The notes below the pieces were generated by a model. The model worked only from the letters and a program-made list of their open reading frames with translations. It had not been told where the DNA came from and did not search any database. Made by a program: the position numbers and the translations under genes. From positions 1-16,718 of the forward strand of contig CALAZI010000092.1 of assembly GCA_937895955.1 (NCBI GenBank): 16,718 nt of DNA, given 5' to 3'. Shown in pieces: positions 1-8,030 of this stretch. Numbering within the stretch: the first letter of the stretch is position 1; each line of letters opens with the position of its first letter. The DNA comes from an uncultured Alphaproteobacteria bacterium (GTDB lineage: Bacteria > Pseudomonadota > Alphaproteobacteria > Caulobacterales > Parvularculaceae).

Positions 1-54
1 CCTGTGGCCCCCAGATTAGGAATCTGGTGCTCTATCCACCTGAGCTACGGAGAC
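1..54 (-). tRNA. tRNA-Arg(CCU), 3' part outside the window
   Basis: Read on the minus strand, the sequence begins with a 7-nt acceptor arm GTCTCCG (54 to 48), then TA, a D arm GCTC...GAGC, and an anticodon arm CCAGA / TCTGG around the 7-nt loop TTCCTAA. The anticodon is CCT (plus-strand positions 20-18), which reads the AGG arginine codon. The variable loop begins at the window edge, so the T arm, the 3' half of the acceptor and any encoded CCA lie outside. The folded part has no mismatches in the D or anticodon stems, so it looks functional. It is transcribed away from the yfhM gene. Confidence 0.93.
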
Positions 55-57
55 TAT

Positions 58-81
58 CCGCCTTTCGGTCGCGCTAGGCGG
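58..81 (-). other. Hairpin in the tRNA-Arg 5' leader
   Basis: CCGCCT (58-63) and AGGCGG (76-81) form a perfect 6-bp stem with a 12-nt loop, lying directly before the mature tRNA 5' end. It would sit in the 5' leader removed by RNase P if the proposed promoter is right. It could simply be a chance pairing in GC-rich DNA. Confidence 0.3.
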
Positions 82-85
82 TTAA

Positions 86-113
86 CTCCTAGCCCGACCC
101 GCCCGAATTTCAA
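86..113 (-). promoter_or_regulatory. Possible promoter of the tRNA-Arg gene
   Basis: On the minus strand, TTGAAA (113-108) is followed after 16 nt by TAGGAG (91-86). That is a plausible housekeeping -35/-10 pair placed about 32 nt before the mature tRNA 5' end. The -10 element is a poor match, so this is tentative. Confidence 0.3.
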
Positions 114-249
114 TCGTCGATCATGTCCGACTTTGCGGCGTCCGCCGCGCCGGCGTCCCCCTAAAGCCTCCAAATCTGTTTCTTTTCGACCTTGAAACGC
201 CATAAGCTTGGTGAAAATTGCGCCCGCAAGAGCGCCTGAGGAGTGGGGC

Positions 250-3200
250 ATGGACAAAAACAGAACGATTTTCGTCGCCGGCGGCGTCTTGATCGCCTTC
301 GCCGCGGGCTTGCTGCTCGGGCGCGGGATCGACCGCGGCGAGGCGGAAATGCGCGACAGCGCGGGGCGCTCCCTCATTTCTCCGACGGTTCGCGAGGGCG
401 AAGCCGCCCCGAGGCGGCCCTTCCAGGCGCTGCGCGGCCCCGATGCGCCGCGCGCCGAGCGCGAAAAGGCGAAGACCTTCGCCTTTGACCGCCTCATTCT
501 TGAAACGAACGACGCCGCGCCGCGCGCCTGCCTGCAATTCACGCGGGAACTCGATACGTCCGGCAAGACGAATTACGCCGACTACGTCCGCATGACGCCG
601 GCGCTGAAGCCGGCGGTGAGCGTCAACGGCTCCAGCCTGTGCATCGCCGGCGTTGAATTCGACAAGGAATATAAAGCGCGCATCCGCGCGGGCATGCCGG
701 CGAAATCCGGCGAGAAACTGAAACGCCCGATCGAGGTGACGATCGCCTTCGGCGACAAGCCCGCTTATGTCGGCTTTGTCGGCGACGGCGTCATCCTGCC
801 GCGTCTTGAAGCGGACGGCCTCGGCATCGAAACGGTCAACGTCGAGAAGGTCAATGTCTCGGTATACAGAGTGTCCGATCGATCGCTGGCGAGAAAATCG
901 ATCGCGCAGGGCGAGGCCTCGCCGGAAGGCGAGTATTCCTATGTCTGGGATCAGGAAGACGGCGCCGATGTCGGCGTGAAGGTTTTTGATAAGGAAATCG
1001 ACGTCAAAAAAATTGAGAACGACGCGGTGACGACGGTCTTCCCGCTCGGCGCTGCGCTCCCTGATTTGAAACCTGGCGCCTATTTCGTAAGGCTGACCGA
1101 CGCGACCCCGGGCGGCGACCAGTATCGCAAGGCGCAGGCCTGGCGCTGGGTGATGTTCACCGACCTCGCCATGACGAGCTATTCAAGCGGCGAGGGGATC
1201 GACATCTTCGTGCGTTCGATTGAATCCGGCCGCCCGCTTTCCGGCGTCGAGCTGGAACTCGTGGCGACGAATAACGACATTCTTGCGCGCGCCGTTACGG
1301 CGGGCGACGGGCGCGCGCGCTTTGAAAAGGCGGCGGTGAACGGCGATTACCCGCTGACGCCGCGCATGATCATGGCCTACGGTCCGCAGGAGGATTTCGC
1401 CGCGCTCGATTTGTCGCGCGCGCCGCTCGATCTTTCCGACCGCAATGTCGACGGACGCGCCGCGCCGTCCGTGCTTGACGCCTATGTCTGGCTCGACCGC
1501 GGCGTCTATCGGCCCGGCGAGACCGCGCATGTTTCAGGCATGTTGCGCGACAGCGCCGGCCTCGCCGCCGACCGGCCGCTCACCGTGACGATCTACAGGC
1601 CGAATTCGACAAAGGCGCTTGAACGGCGCGTCGATGAATTATCGATCGGCGGCTTTTCCTTCGACTATGACGTGCCTGCGTCCGCCGCGCGCGGCGTGTG
1701 GCGCATTGAAGTCAAGGCCGACGGCGCCGGCGTTGTCGGCGGCGAGACTTTTTCCGTTGAAGATTTCGTGCCGCAGCGCATTGAGGTGAAGCTTGGCGTC
1801 GACGAGAAGCAGCCGATGCGCGCCGGCGAGAAGCGAAGCGTCGCTGTTGATGCGCGCTATCTCTACGGCGCGCCCGCGGGCGCTCTCGAGGTTGAATCCG
1901 AAGCGCGGTTGCGCCTTGATCCCAACCCCTTTCCCGCGCTTGCCGGCTATCGCTACGGTCCCGTCAATGGGCGTTTTGACGAGCGCTTCATCACGCTTGC
2001 GAAAACGGCGACAGGCGCGGACGGCAAGGCGAGCGTTGATCTCGCCATTAACGATGCGCCGAAAAATTACGGGGCGCCGTTGCGCGCCGATCTCGTCGTC
2101 GGCGTCGTTGAACCGGGCGGTCGCGCGGTGCGCGAAAGCGCGCGAATTCCCGTTCGCCCCGACGATCGCTATCTCGGCCTGAAGCTCGGCAAGGATGGCG
2201 GCTGGGGCTTCGGCCAGAACGAGCCCGCCGAGATTGACGCCGTCCTTGTCGACTGGAACGGCAAGCAGGTCGCCGGCGAAGTCGAATGGCGGATTGTCGA
2301 GGAAGATTACTGGTTCGACTGGTACCGCGAGAACGGCGAATGGCGCTGGCGGCGGTCTTACAAGGACGTTCTTGTCGCCGAAGGACGCACGCAGGCGAAA
2401 ACCGACGGGCCCGCGCGCATCGCGCAGGCGCTTGACGCCGGTTCCTACCGCCTGACGGCGACGGATCCCGCGTCCGGCGCGAAAACGGATATTCGCTTTT
2501 ATGTCGGCTGGCGCTCTTATGAATCAGGCGCCGATACGCCCGATCAGGCGACATTGACGGTGACGAGCGAGAATGTCGCGCCCGGCGCACGTGCGCGTCT
2601 GTTTATCGATCCGCCCTACGCCGGCGAAGCGATTGTCGCCATCGCAACCGACAAGGTTCATCTCGTCCAGCGTTTCAAGGTCGAGGACAAAGGTCGCGAA
2701 ATCATCGTCGACACGGATGCCGCGTGGGGCTCGGGCTTTTACGTTCTGGCGACCATCGTGACGCCGCGCGACGCCGTCCGGCGGCCGATCCCGCGCCGCG
2801 CGATGGGCGTCGCATACGTGCCCTACGACATGGGCGCGCGAAAAATGAAAGTCGCGATCGGCGCGCCGGATCTTGTGCGCCCGCGCCAGACGGTGACGGC
2901 GCCGGTGAAGATCGAGGGAATAGCCCGCGGCGAGGATGTGATGCTCACCGTCGCCGCGGTCGATGAAGGCATTTTGCGCCTGACGAAATTCGCCTCGCCC
3001 GATCCGGCGGGTTTTTATTACAGCAAGAAGCGTCTCGGCGTTGAAGTGCGCGACGATTACGGCCGCATTCTCGACGCCAATCTCGGTGCGCCGGCGCGCT
3101 TCGGCGGCGACCAGCTCGGCGGCGAAGGGCTGACCGTCGTGCCGATCAAGTCGGTCGCGCTCTTTAACGGCCCTGTCCAGGTGGACGATGAAGGCGTTGC

Positions 3201-5208
3201 GCGCGTGCCGCTCGACATTCCCGATTTCAACGGCGAATTGCGTTTGATGGCGGTCGCGTGGAGCGCGAACAAGCTGGGCTCCGCCGCGCAGCCCTTGACC
3301 GTGCGCGATCCGGTGCCGGCGCTTTTATCCTTGCCGCGTTTTCTCGGGCCGAACGACAAGGCCGAGGCGACGCTGCTGATCGACAATGTCGAAGGCGCGC
3401 CCGGCGATTATAATGTCGCCGTTACGGGTGAGGGACCGGTCAGGGCAGATCAGACAAAGACGCAAACGCTTGCGAAAGCGCAGCAGGCGACGGCGCTGTT
3501 CCCCGTGACCGCGGGCGCGGTCGGCGTCGGCGGCGTCAATCTGAGCGTCGCCGGGCCCGGCGGATTCAGCGTGGCGCGGAATTATCCCATCGAGGTGCGG
3601 ACGCCCTATTTCCCGGTGACCGAAGTTTCAACGCGCCAGCTTTTGCCGGGCGAGAGCGTCGCGCTCGATCGCACGCTGATCGCGAATTACGTTCCTGGTT
3701 CGACGGCGGTCAGCGTTTCCTTCTCGCGCTTGCGCGGGGTTGATCCGGGACCGCTCGTCGATTCTCTTTACCGCTATCCCTACGGCTGTTCTGAGCAGCT
3801 CACATCGACGGCGATGCCGCTGCTTTATATCGACGCGCTCGGCGGCGAGGCTGGGCGCGGTCCGGAATTCGCGGTGCGCCCGCGCGTTCAGGACGCCGTC
3901 AACAAGCTGCTGAACCGTCAAGGGCCGGACGGCGCGTTCGGGCTCTGGCGCGAAGGCGATTCATCGGCGCAGCCATGGCTCGGCGCCTATGTCACCGACT
4001 TCCTCTATCGCGCCAAACAGGAAGGCTACGGCGTTCCTGACGAGGCGCTCGACAAGGCCTATGAGGCGCTCGCGCAAATCGCGCGCACCGACCGCTGGGT
4101 CTATATCGGCTATCAGATGCAGGCTTATGAGGGCCCGTGGTCTAACGATACGTCGGAGCAATTGCGTCGACGTTCTGCCGCTTATGCGCTTTACGTTCTG
4201 GCGCGCGCCGGCCGCGCCGATCTTTCTGATCTCCGCTATTTCAACGACGCGCTGCTCGACAACACGGCGAGCCCGCTCGCCAAAGCGCATGTCGCCGCCG
4301 CGCTAGCCATGCTCGGCGATCGCGCGCGCGCCTTGAGCGCGTTCGGCAAGGCGATGGACGCTGTCGGCTATCAGAATACCGGCGACTATTATCAAACGTC
4401 TCTGCGCGATGCGGCGGGCGTTCTCGCACTTCTCGCCGAAGTTCGAAACGCGCCCGGCCTCAATGCGATGTCGGAGAAATTCATCGGACTGATGAAAGAC
4501 CCGAACAGCATGCACACGCAGGAAAAAGCGTTCGTGCTTCTCGCGGCGCAGTCGATGCTGCGCGCCGGCGGCCCGGTGTCGCTGACCCGCAATGGCGCGG
4601 CGATCAGCGTCGAAACGCCTGCGCCGCGCTTCAACCTGACGCGCGATGATCTCGAAGCCGGCGCCAGCTACGCCAACGCCGGCGAGGGGCCCTTGTTTGC
4701 GTCCGTCTCCGTTTACGGTTCTCCGACGACGCCGCCGGCCGCCGCCGCGCAAGGCTTCACATTGACGAAACGGCTGACGACGCGCGACGGACGGCCCGTC
4801 GACCCGATGACGATCAAACAGAACGATCGTCTGGTGATCGTCATCACCGGCAAGCCCGCGGCGAATAGACTCCACCCGGCGATCGTCGCTGATCTTCTTC
4901 CAGCGGGCTTTGAAATCGAAGCGGTGCTGCGGCCTGTAGACGGCGCGCAGCGCGAAGGCGCGTCGTCAGGTCCCTATGCCTGGGCCGGCGCGCTTTCCTG
5001 GACCAAGGTCTCAGAAGCGCGTGACGACCGGTTCGTCGCTGCGATCGATCTTTACAACAATGTAGGCGATTTCACGCTCGCCTATGTCGTTCGCGCGGTG
5101 ACGCCCGGCGAGTATGTTTTCCCAGGCGCAGTCATCGAGGACATGTATCGGCCCGGCGTCTTCGCGCGCACGGCGGTATCGAAGGTCAAAATCTCGCCGG
5201 CGGAATAG
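250..5208 (+). CDS. yfhM: Bacterial alpha-2-macroglobulin (YfhM type, thioester-containing)
   Basis: Periplasmic protease trap related to eukaryotic alpha-2-macroglobulin. Proteases that cut its bait region trigger a conformational change and covalent capture through a Cys-Gln thioester. The 1652-residue length matches E. coli YfhM (about 1650). The thioester motif reads Y-P-Y-G-C-S-E-Q with the reactive Cys at residue 1180. The two tyrosines four and two residues before it match those known to shield the thioester in the Salmonella homologue. A macroglobulin-domain signature, DAYVWLDRGVYRPGE, begins at residue 410. The thioester helical domain spans roughly 1140-1440 and the C-terminal macroglobulin domain starts near 1500, ending with the typical EDMYRPG stretch. 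ATG 250 is preferred over TTG 208 because GAGGAG lies 6 nt before it and a hydrophobic N-terminal segment (about residues 7-24) follows at once. No lipobox cysteine is visible, so it is probably tethered by an uncleaved signal anchor or exported. It is the first gene of a unit with pbpC, which starts 1 nt after this stop. Confidence 0.95.
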   Translation: MDKNRTIFVAGGVLIAFAAGLLLGRGIDRGEAEMRDSAGRSLISPTVREGEAAPRRPFQALRGPDAPRAEREKAKTFAFDRLILETNDAAPRACLQFTRELDTSGKTNYADYVRMTPALKPAVSVNGSSLCIAGVEFDKEYKARIRAGMPAKSGEKLKRPIEVTIAFGDKPAYVGFVGDGVILPRLEADGLGIETVNVEKVNVSVYRVSDRSLARKSIAQGEASPEGEYSYVWDQEDGADVGVKVFDKEIDVKKIENDAVTTVFPLGAALPDLKPGAYFVRLTDATPGGDQYRKAQAWRWVMFTDLAMTSYSSGEGIDIFVRSIESGRPLSGVELELVATNNDILARAVTAGDGRARFEKAAVNGDYPLTPRMIMAYGPQEDFAALDLSRAPLDLSDRNVDGRAAPSVLDAYVWLDRGVYRPGETAHVSGMLRDSAGLAADRPLTVTIYRPNSTKALERRVDELSIGGFSFDYDVPASAARGVWRIEVKADGAGVVGGETFSVEDFVPQRIEVKLGVDEKQPMRAGEKRSVAVDARYLYGAPAGALEVESEARLRLDPNPFPALAGYRYGPVNGRFDERFITLAKTATGADGKASVDLAINDAPKNYGAPLRADLVVGVVEPGGRAVRESARIPVRPDDRYLGLKLGKDGGWGFGQNEPAEIDAVLVDWNGKQVAGEVEWRIVEEDYWFDWYRENGEWRWRRSYKDVLVAEGRTQAKTDGPARIAQALDAGSYRLTATDPASGAKTDIRFYVGWRSYESGADTPDQATLTVTSENVAPGARARLFIDPPYAGEAIVAIATDKVHLVQRFKVEDKGREIIVDTDAAWGSGFYVLATIVTPRDAVRRPIPRRAMGVAYVPYDMGARKMKVAIGAPDLVRPRQTVTAPVKIEGIARGEDVMLTVAAVDEGILRLTKFASPDPAGFYYSKKRLGVEVRDDYGRILDANLGAPARFGGDQLGGEGLTVVPIKSVALFNGPVQVDDEGVARVPLDIPDFNGELRLMAVAWSANKLGSAAQPLTVRDPVPALLSLPRFLGPNDKAEATLLIDNVEGAPGDYNVAVTGEGPVRADQTKTQTLAKAQQATALFPVTAGAVGVGGVNLSVAGPGGFSVARNYPIEVRTPYFPVTEVSTRQLLPGESVALDRTLIANYVPGSTAVSVSFSRLRGVDPGPLVDSLYRYPYGCSEQLTSTAMPLLYIDALGGEAGRGPEFAVRPRVQDAVNKLLNRQGPDGAFGLWREGDSSAQPWLGAYVTDFLYRAKQEGYGVPDEALDKAYEALAQIARTDRWVYIGYQMQAYEGPWSNDTSEQLRRRSAAYALYVLARAGRADLSDLRYFNDALLDNTASPLAKAHVAAALAMLGDRARALSAFGKAMDAVGYQNTGDYYQTSLRDAAGVLALLAEVRNAPGLNAMSEKFIGLMKDPNSMHTQEKAFVLLAAQSMLRAGGPVSLTRNGAAISVETPAPRFNLTRDDLEAGASYANAGEGPLFASVSVYGSPTTPPAAAAQGFTLTKRLTTRDGRPVDPMTIKQNDRLVIVITGKPAANRLHPAIVADLLPAGFEIEAVLRPVDGAQREGASSGPYAWAGALSWTKVSEARDDRFVAAIDLYNNVGDFTLAYVVRAVTPGEYVFPGAVIEDMYRPGVFARTAVSKVKISPAE

Positions 5209-5209
5209 A

Positions 5210-7300
5210 ATGAACGCGCGATCTTTCGTTCTCAAATTCTTCTCCCGCTTGCGGGGGAGGAAGGAATCGAAACGGCGAATCGTTCTCGGCCTTGTCTTTC
5301 TGTTCGCAAGCGTTGCGCTCGCGGATATTCTGTTCCCGCCGCCAATCAGCCGCGCGCATGAAGTCAGCGCGATTGTCGCTGACAGGAACGGCTACTGGCT
5401 GCACGCCTTCGCGACGAAAGAGGGTCGCTGGCGATTTTCCGCCGATCTGGATGATATCGATCCCGAGTTCATTAACGAACTGATCGCCATTGAGGACAAA
5501 CGCTTCTGGTCGCATTGGGGCGTCGATCCGTTCGCCGTCGCGCGCGCCAGCGTCAGCGCAGTGAAGTCGCGGCGCGTCGTCTCGGGCGCCTCGACGATAA
5601 CGATGCAGACAGCGCGGCTTCTCGAGCCGCGCGAACGCACGCTCGGATCGAAACTTATCGAAATGCTGCGCGCCGTCCAGCTGGAACGCCGCCTTTCGAA
5701 ACGCGAAATCCTTGAGCTTTATCTGACGCTCGCGCCCTATGGCGGCAATCTTGAGGGCGTGCGCGCGGCGAGCCTTATCTATTACGGCCGCGAACCGGAT
5801 GCGTTGACGCCGGCCGAACGCGCCATGCTGATCGCGCTGCCTCAGGCGCCTGAAGCGCGCCGGCCCGATCGGCGTCAGGCGGCCGCCGCCGCCGCGCGCA
5901 ACCTCGTTCTCGACCGTCTTGCGGCCGAAGGCGTTCTCGATCCGGCGATCGCGAATGATTCAAAGGATGCGCCGGTCATCGGCGCGCGAAAAGTTTTTCC
6001 GCGCCACGCCTATCATGCGGCCTCGATGCTTGCGCGCGAGCGCGAAGGGTCGCAGTCGGCCGTTCGCTCGACCATCGACATCGCAAAACAGATTGCGGCC
6101 GAGCGCATCATCGCCGATCATGCGAAATCACTGACGGACGGCGCGACCGCGGCGGCGATCGTCGTCGACAGCAAAACGGGCGACATTCTCGCCAGCGTCG
6201 GCTCATCCGGCCTCGACGCCGCCGGTGGCTGGATCGACCTCACTGATCGCGTACGCTCGCCGGGCTCTCTGTTAAAGCCGTTTATTTACGCGCTCGCCTT
6301 TGAAGACGGGATTCTCGGACCCGACACTGTCATCGACGACATGCCGCGCGGTTTCGGCGGTTATCGGCCTGAAAATTTCGATCGGACGTTCAGAGGCGAA
6401 GTGCGCGTCAAGGACGCGCTGCAACATTCGCTGAACGTGCCGGCTGTGGCGGCGCTCGATCGCGTCGGCGCTGAGCGCTTCGCAGCGACGCTCAGGAACG
6501 CCGGCGCGCGCATCTTTCAGCGCCGGCGGGCTGAAGCGCGTCCATCGCTGGCTCTCGCGCTCGGCGGCGCCGGCGTCACCATGCGCGATGTCGCGATGCT
6601 CTATGACGGCCTCGCGAATGAGGGGCGCGTTCGCGCGTTGCGCTGGAAAGCGGCGGAAGCGCACGAAAGCGAGGGCGTTCAGCTTTTCGCCGCCGACACC
6701 GTCATGCGCATCAATGCGATTCTTGAAGGCGCGCCGGCGCTTGAAGGACGCGCGCCCGCGTCGCTGTCGCTGAGGGCGCCGGTCGTCGCCTACAAGACCG
6801 GCACTTCATACGGCTATCGCGACGCCTGGTCGGCGGGGCATGCCGAAGGATTGACTATCGTCGTCTGGGTCGGGCGCGCCGACGGCGCGCCGCGCCCCGG
6901 CGCAACGGGCCGCAAGGCGGCGGCGCCGCTTCTTTTCGCGCTTTTTGACGCGCTCGCAGAAGGCGGGGACGCTCGTCCGAGCGAGCCGGAAGAAGAGCCT
7001 GTCGCCGACGCGCTGGTCAGATTGGCGGCGCCGGCGATCAGCGAGCCGCCGATCATCGTCTATCCTGTTCCGGGATCTGAAATTTATCCGGACGCCTTCG
7101 GCGGCGACGGCGTCGTTCTCGCGGCGCGCGGCGGCGCCGGCGATTATCGCTGGTATGTCGACGGCGAAGAAATTGGCGATGCAGGGGACCATGAGCGCGC
7201 CGTCTGGCGACCCGCCGCCAAGGGCTTTTACGACGTCGCCGTAGTCGATGCGCGCGGCAAGAGCGCGGTTGCGAAAGTGCGCGTCGCGGCGTTTGAATGA
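5210..7300 (+). CDS. pbpC: Penicillin-binding protein 1C (bifunctional transglycosylase/transpeptidase)
   Basis: Inner-membrane peptidoglycan synthase of 696 residues (E. coli PbpC has 770). A short basic cytoplasmic tail precedes one membrane segment (about 24-41). The GT51 transglycosylase domain shows I-E-D-K-R-F-W-S-H-W-G with catalytic Glu95, then GASTITMQ (126-133) and a K-L-x-E-M-L-R-A-x-Q-L-E helix. The transpeptidase domain has SPGSLLKP with nucleophile Ser353 and Lys356, S407-L-N, and K529-T-G followed by TSYGYRDAW, which is characteristic of PBP1C rather than other class A PBPs. The last 80 or so residues (D-G-E-E-I-G ... G-F-Y-D-V-A-V-V-D) match the BiPBP_C domain. All catalytic motifs are intact. 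ATG 5210 lies 1 nt after the yfhM stop, and no in-frame ATG, GTG or TTG comes between it and the membrane segment. The paired gene order is known from E. coli and many other bacteria. A strong inverted repeat lies inside codons 10-18. Confidence 0.96.
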   Translation: MNARSFVLKFFSRLRGRKESKRRIVLGLVFLFASVALADILFPPPISRAHEVSAIVADRNGYWLHAFATKEGRWRFSADLDDIDPEFINELIAIEDKRFWSHWGVDPFAVARASVSAVKSRRVVSGASTITMQTARLLEPRERTLGSKLIEMLRAVQLERRLSKREILELYLTLAPYGGNLEGVRAASLIYYGREPDALTPAERAMLIALPQAPEARRPDRRQAAAAAARNLVLDRLAAEGVLDPAIANDSKDAPVIGARKVFPRHAYHAASMLAREREGSQSAVRSTIDIAKQIAAERIIADHAKSLTDGATAAAIVVDSKTGDILASVGSSGLDAAGGWIDLTDRVRSPGSLLKPFIYALAFEDGILGPDTVIDDMPRGFGGYRPENFDRTFRGEVRVKDALQHSLNVPAVAALDRVGAERFAATLRNAGARIFQRRRAEARPSLALALGGAGVTMRDVAMLYDGLANEGRVRALRWKAAEAHESEGVQLFAADTVMRINAILEGAPALEGRAPASLSLRAPVVAYKTGTSYGYRDAWSAGHAEGLTIVVWVGRADGAPRPGATGRKAAAPLLFALFDALAEGGDARPSEPEEEPVADALVRLAAPAISEPPIIVYPVPGSEIYPDAFGGDGVVLAARGGAGDYRWYVDGEEIGDAGDHERAVWRPAAKGFYDVAVVDARGKSAVAKVRVAAFE
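5237..5262 (+). repeat. Palindromic element inside the pbpC coding start
   Basis: TTCTTCTCCCGC (5237-5248) and GCGGGGGAGGAA (5251-5262) face each other across TT. As RNA they pair over 12 positions, two of them G-U; sterically, the innermost pair or two would open to form the loop. The core CTCCCGCTTGCGGG resembles palindromes that I recall as scattered through Rhizobiales intergenic regions. Here it is translated, encoding roughly F-F-S-R-L-R-G-R-K in the cytoplasmic tail of PBP1C. Being dispersed is from memory; only this copy was noticed in the window. Confidence 0.65.
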
Positions 7301-8025
7301 ACCGCCGCCGCTTCCTCATCGGCGTCGCCGCAACCGCCGCAGCGCGACCGTCGGTTCATATTCCATTCTTCGACGGCCAAAGCGTCACGATCGACGACAA
7401 GGAATACCTGTTGAGCGATATCGTTGTTCCCTCATCGACGCCGCTTGGCGGAAAGCCCGAAGCCGGCGCCGCGCACGCGCTTGCCGTCTTTGATGCGATG
7501 AAGGGGGAAGGGAAGCCGCTCGACGCTCCTGGAAAAACAGACAGATGGGCGCGCGCCGTCGGTCCCCTTCGCTGGCGAAAGGCTGACGGCGGCGAAACGA
7601 CGATGCAGGAGATTCTGCTTGCGCGCGGCGCAGCGCGGGTCGCGCCTGAAAGCGACAATCACGAATTCATTGACCGCTGCTACGCCGCTGAGGATGCGGC
7701 GCGAGCGGAAAGCCGCGGCGCATGGAAAAGTCCGGCTTGGCGCATCCGCGATGCGGCGAGCGCCGAGCGGTCAAGCGGATTTCAACTCTACGCGGGCGCG
7801 GTCAAGAACGCGCAGGAACGGCGCGGGCGCGTCTATATCAATTTCGGCGACGATTACCGGACTGATTTCACCGCCACCGTAACCGCCGTCCGTTTTCGCC
7901 GCTGGAAATCGAAAATCGACCCCGCCGCGCTTATCGGCCGGGCGGTTGAGACGAGAGGGCCCGTTGAAATGATCAACGGGCCGTCAATCGAACTCATCCA
8001 TGAAAAGCAGTTGAGAGTTCTCTGA
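7297..8025 (+). CDS. Exported thermonuclease-fold (SNase-like) protein, probably catalytically degenerate
   Basis: A 242-residue protein whose ATG overlaps the pbpC stop by 4 nt (ATGA), so it is translationally coupled. The N-terminus N-R-R-R-F-L-I-G followed by an Ala-rich stretch fits a twin-arginine (Tat) signal peptide (RRxFL). Residues about 28-145 resemble the staphylococcal nuclease fold. The segment LLARGAARVAP (107-117), the helix around A-A-E-D-A-A-R-A-E-S-R-G-A-W (130-143), and TDRWAR (81-86, aligned with T-D-K-Y-G-R of SNase) support this. The first active-site strand, F-R-L-L-L-V-D-T-P-E in SNase, reads Y-L-L-S-D-I-V-V-P-S here. On that alignment the positions of Arg35, Asp40 and Glu43 are Leu, Val and Ser, while Arg87 is kept. 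The C-terminal part (160-242) resembles the second half found in alphaproteobacterial 'thermonuclease family' proteins, ending G-P-S-I-E-L-I-H. The fold is likely; nuclease activity is doubtful. The role beside yfhM-pbpC is unknown. Confidence 0.7.
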   Translation: MNRRRFLIGVAATAAARPSVHIPFFDGQSVTIDDKEYLLSDIVVPSSTPLGGKPEAGAAHALAVFDAMKGEGKPLDAPGKTDRWARAVGPLRWRKADGGETTMQEILLARGAARVAPESDNHEFIDRCYAAEDAARAESRGAWKSPAWRIRDAASAERSSGFQLYAGAVKNAQERRGRVYINFGDDYRTDFTATVTAVRFRRWKSKIDPAALIGRAVETRGPVEMINGPSIELIHEKQLRVL

Positions 8026-8029
8026 GAAC
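8017..8029. terminator. Inverted repeat across the convergent stop codons (possible bidirectional terminator)
   Basis: GTTCTC (8017-8022), T, GAGAAC (8024-8029) is a perfect 6+1+6 inverted repeat centred on the TGA stop of the nuclease-like gene and just before the carD stop at 8031. The plus strand continues into CTTTCTTTTG and the minus strand into CTTTTC. The stem is short and the loop unrealistic without opening pairs, so the assignment is weak. Confidence 0.3.
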
Positions 8030-8030
8030 C

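Noticed and set aside
135..148. GCGGCG-TC-CGCCGC inverted repeat between tRNA-Arg and yfhM
   Set aside because: All-GC dyads of this size are common in this DNA, and there is no T-run or promoter context.
208..249. Upstream TTG start for the alpha-2-macroglobulin
   Set aside because: It would place 14 polar residues before the signal segment and has no ribosome binding site, whereas ATG 250 has GAGGAG at the right distance.
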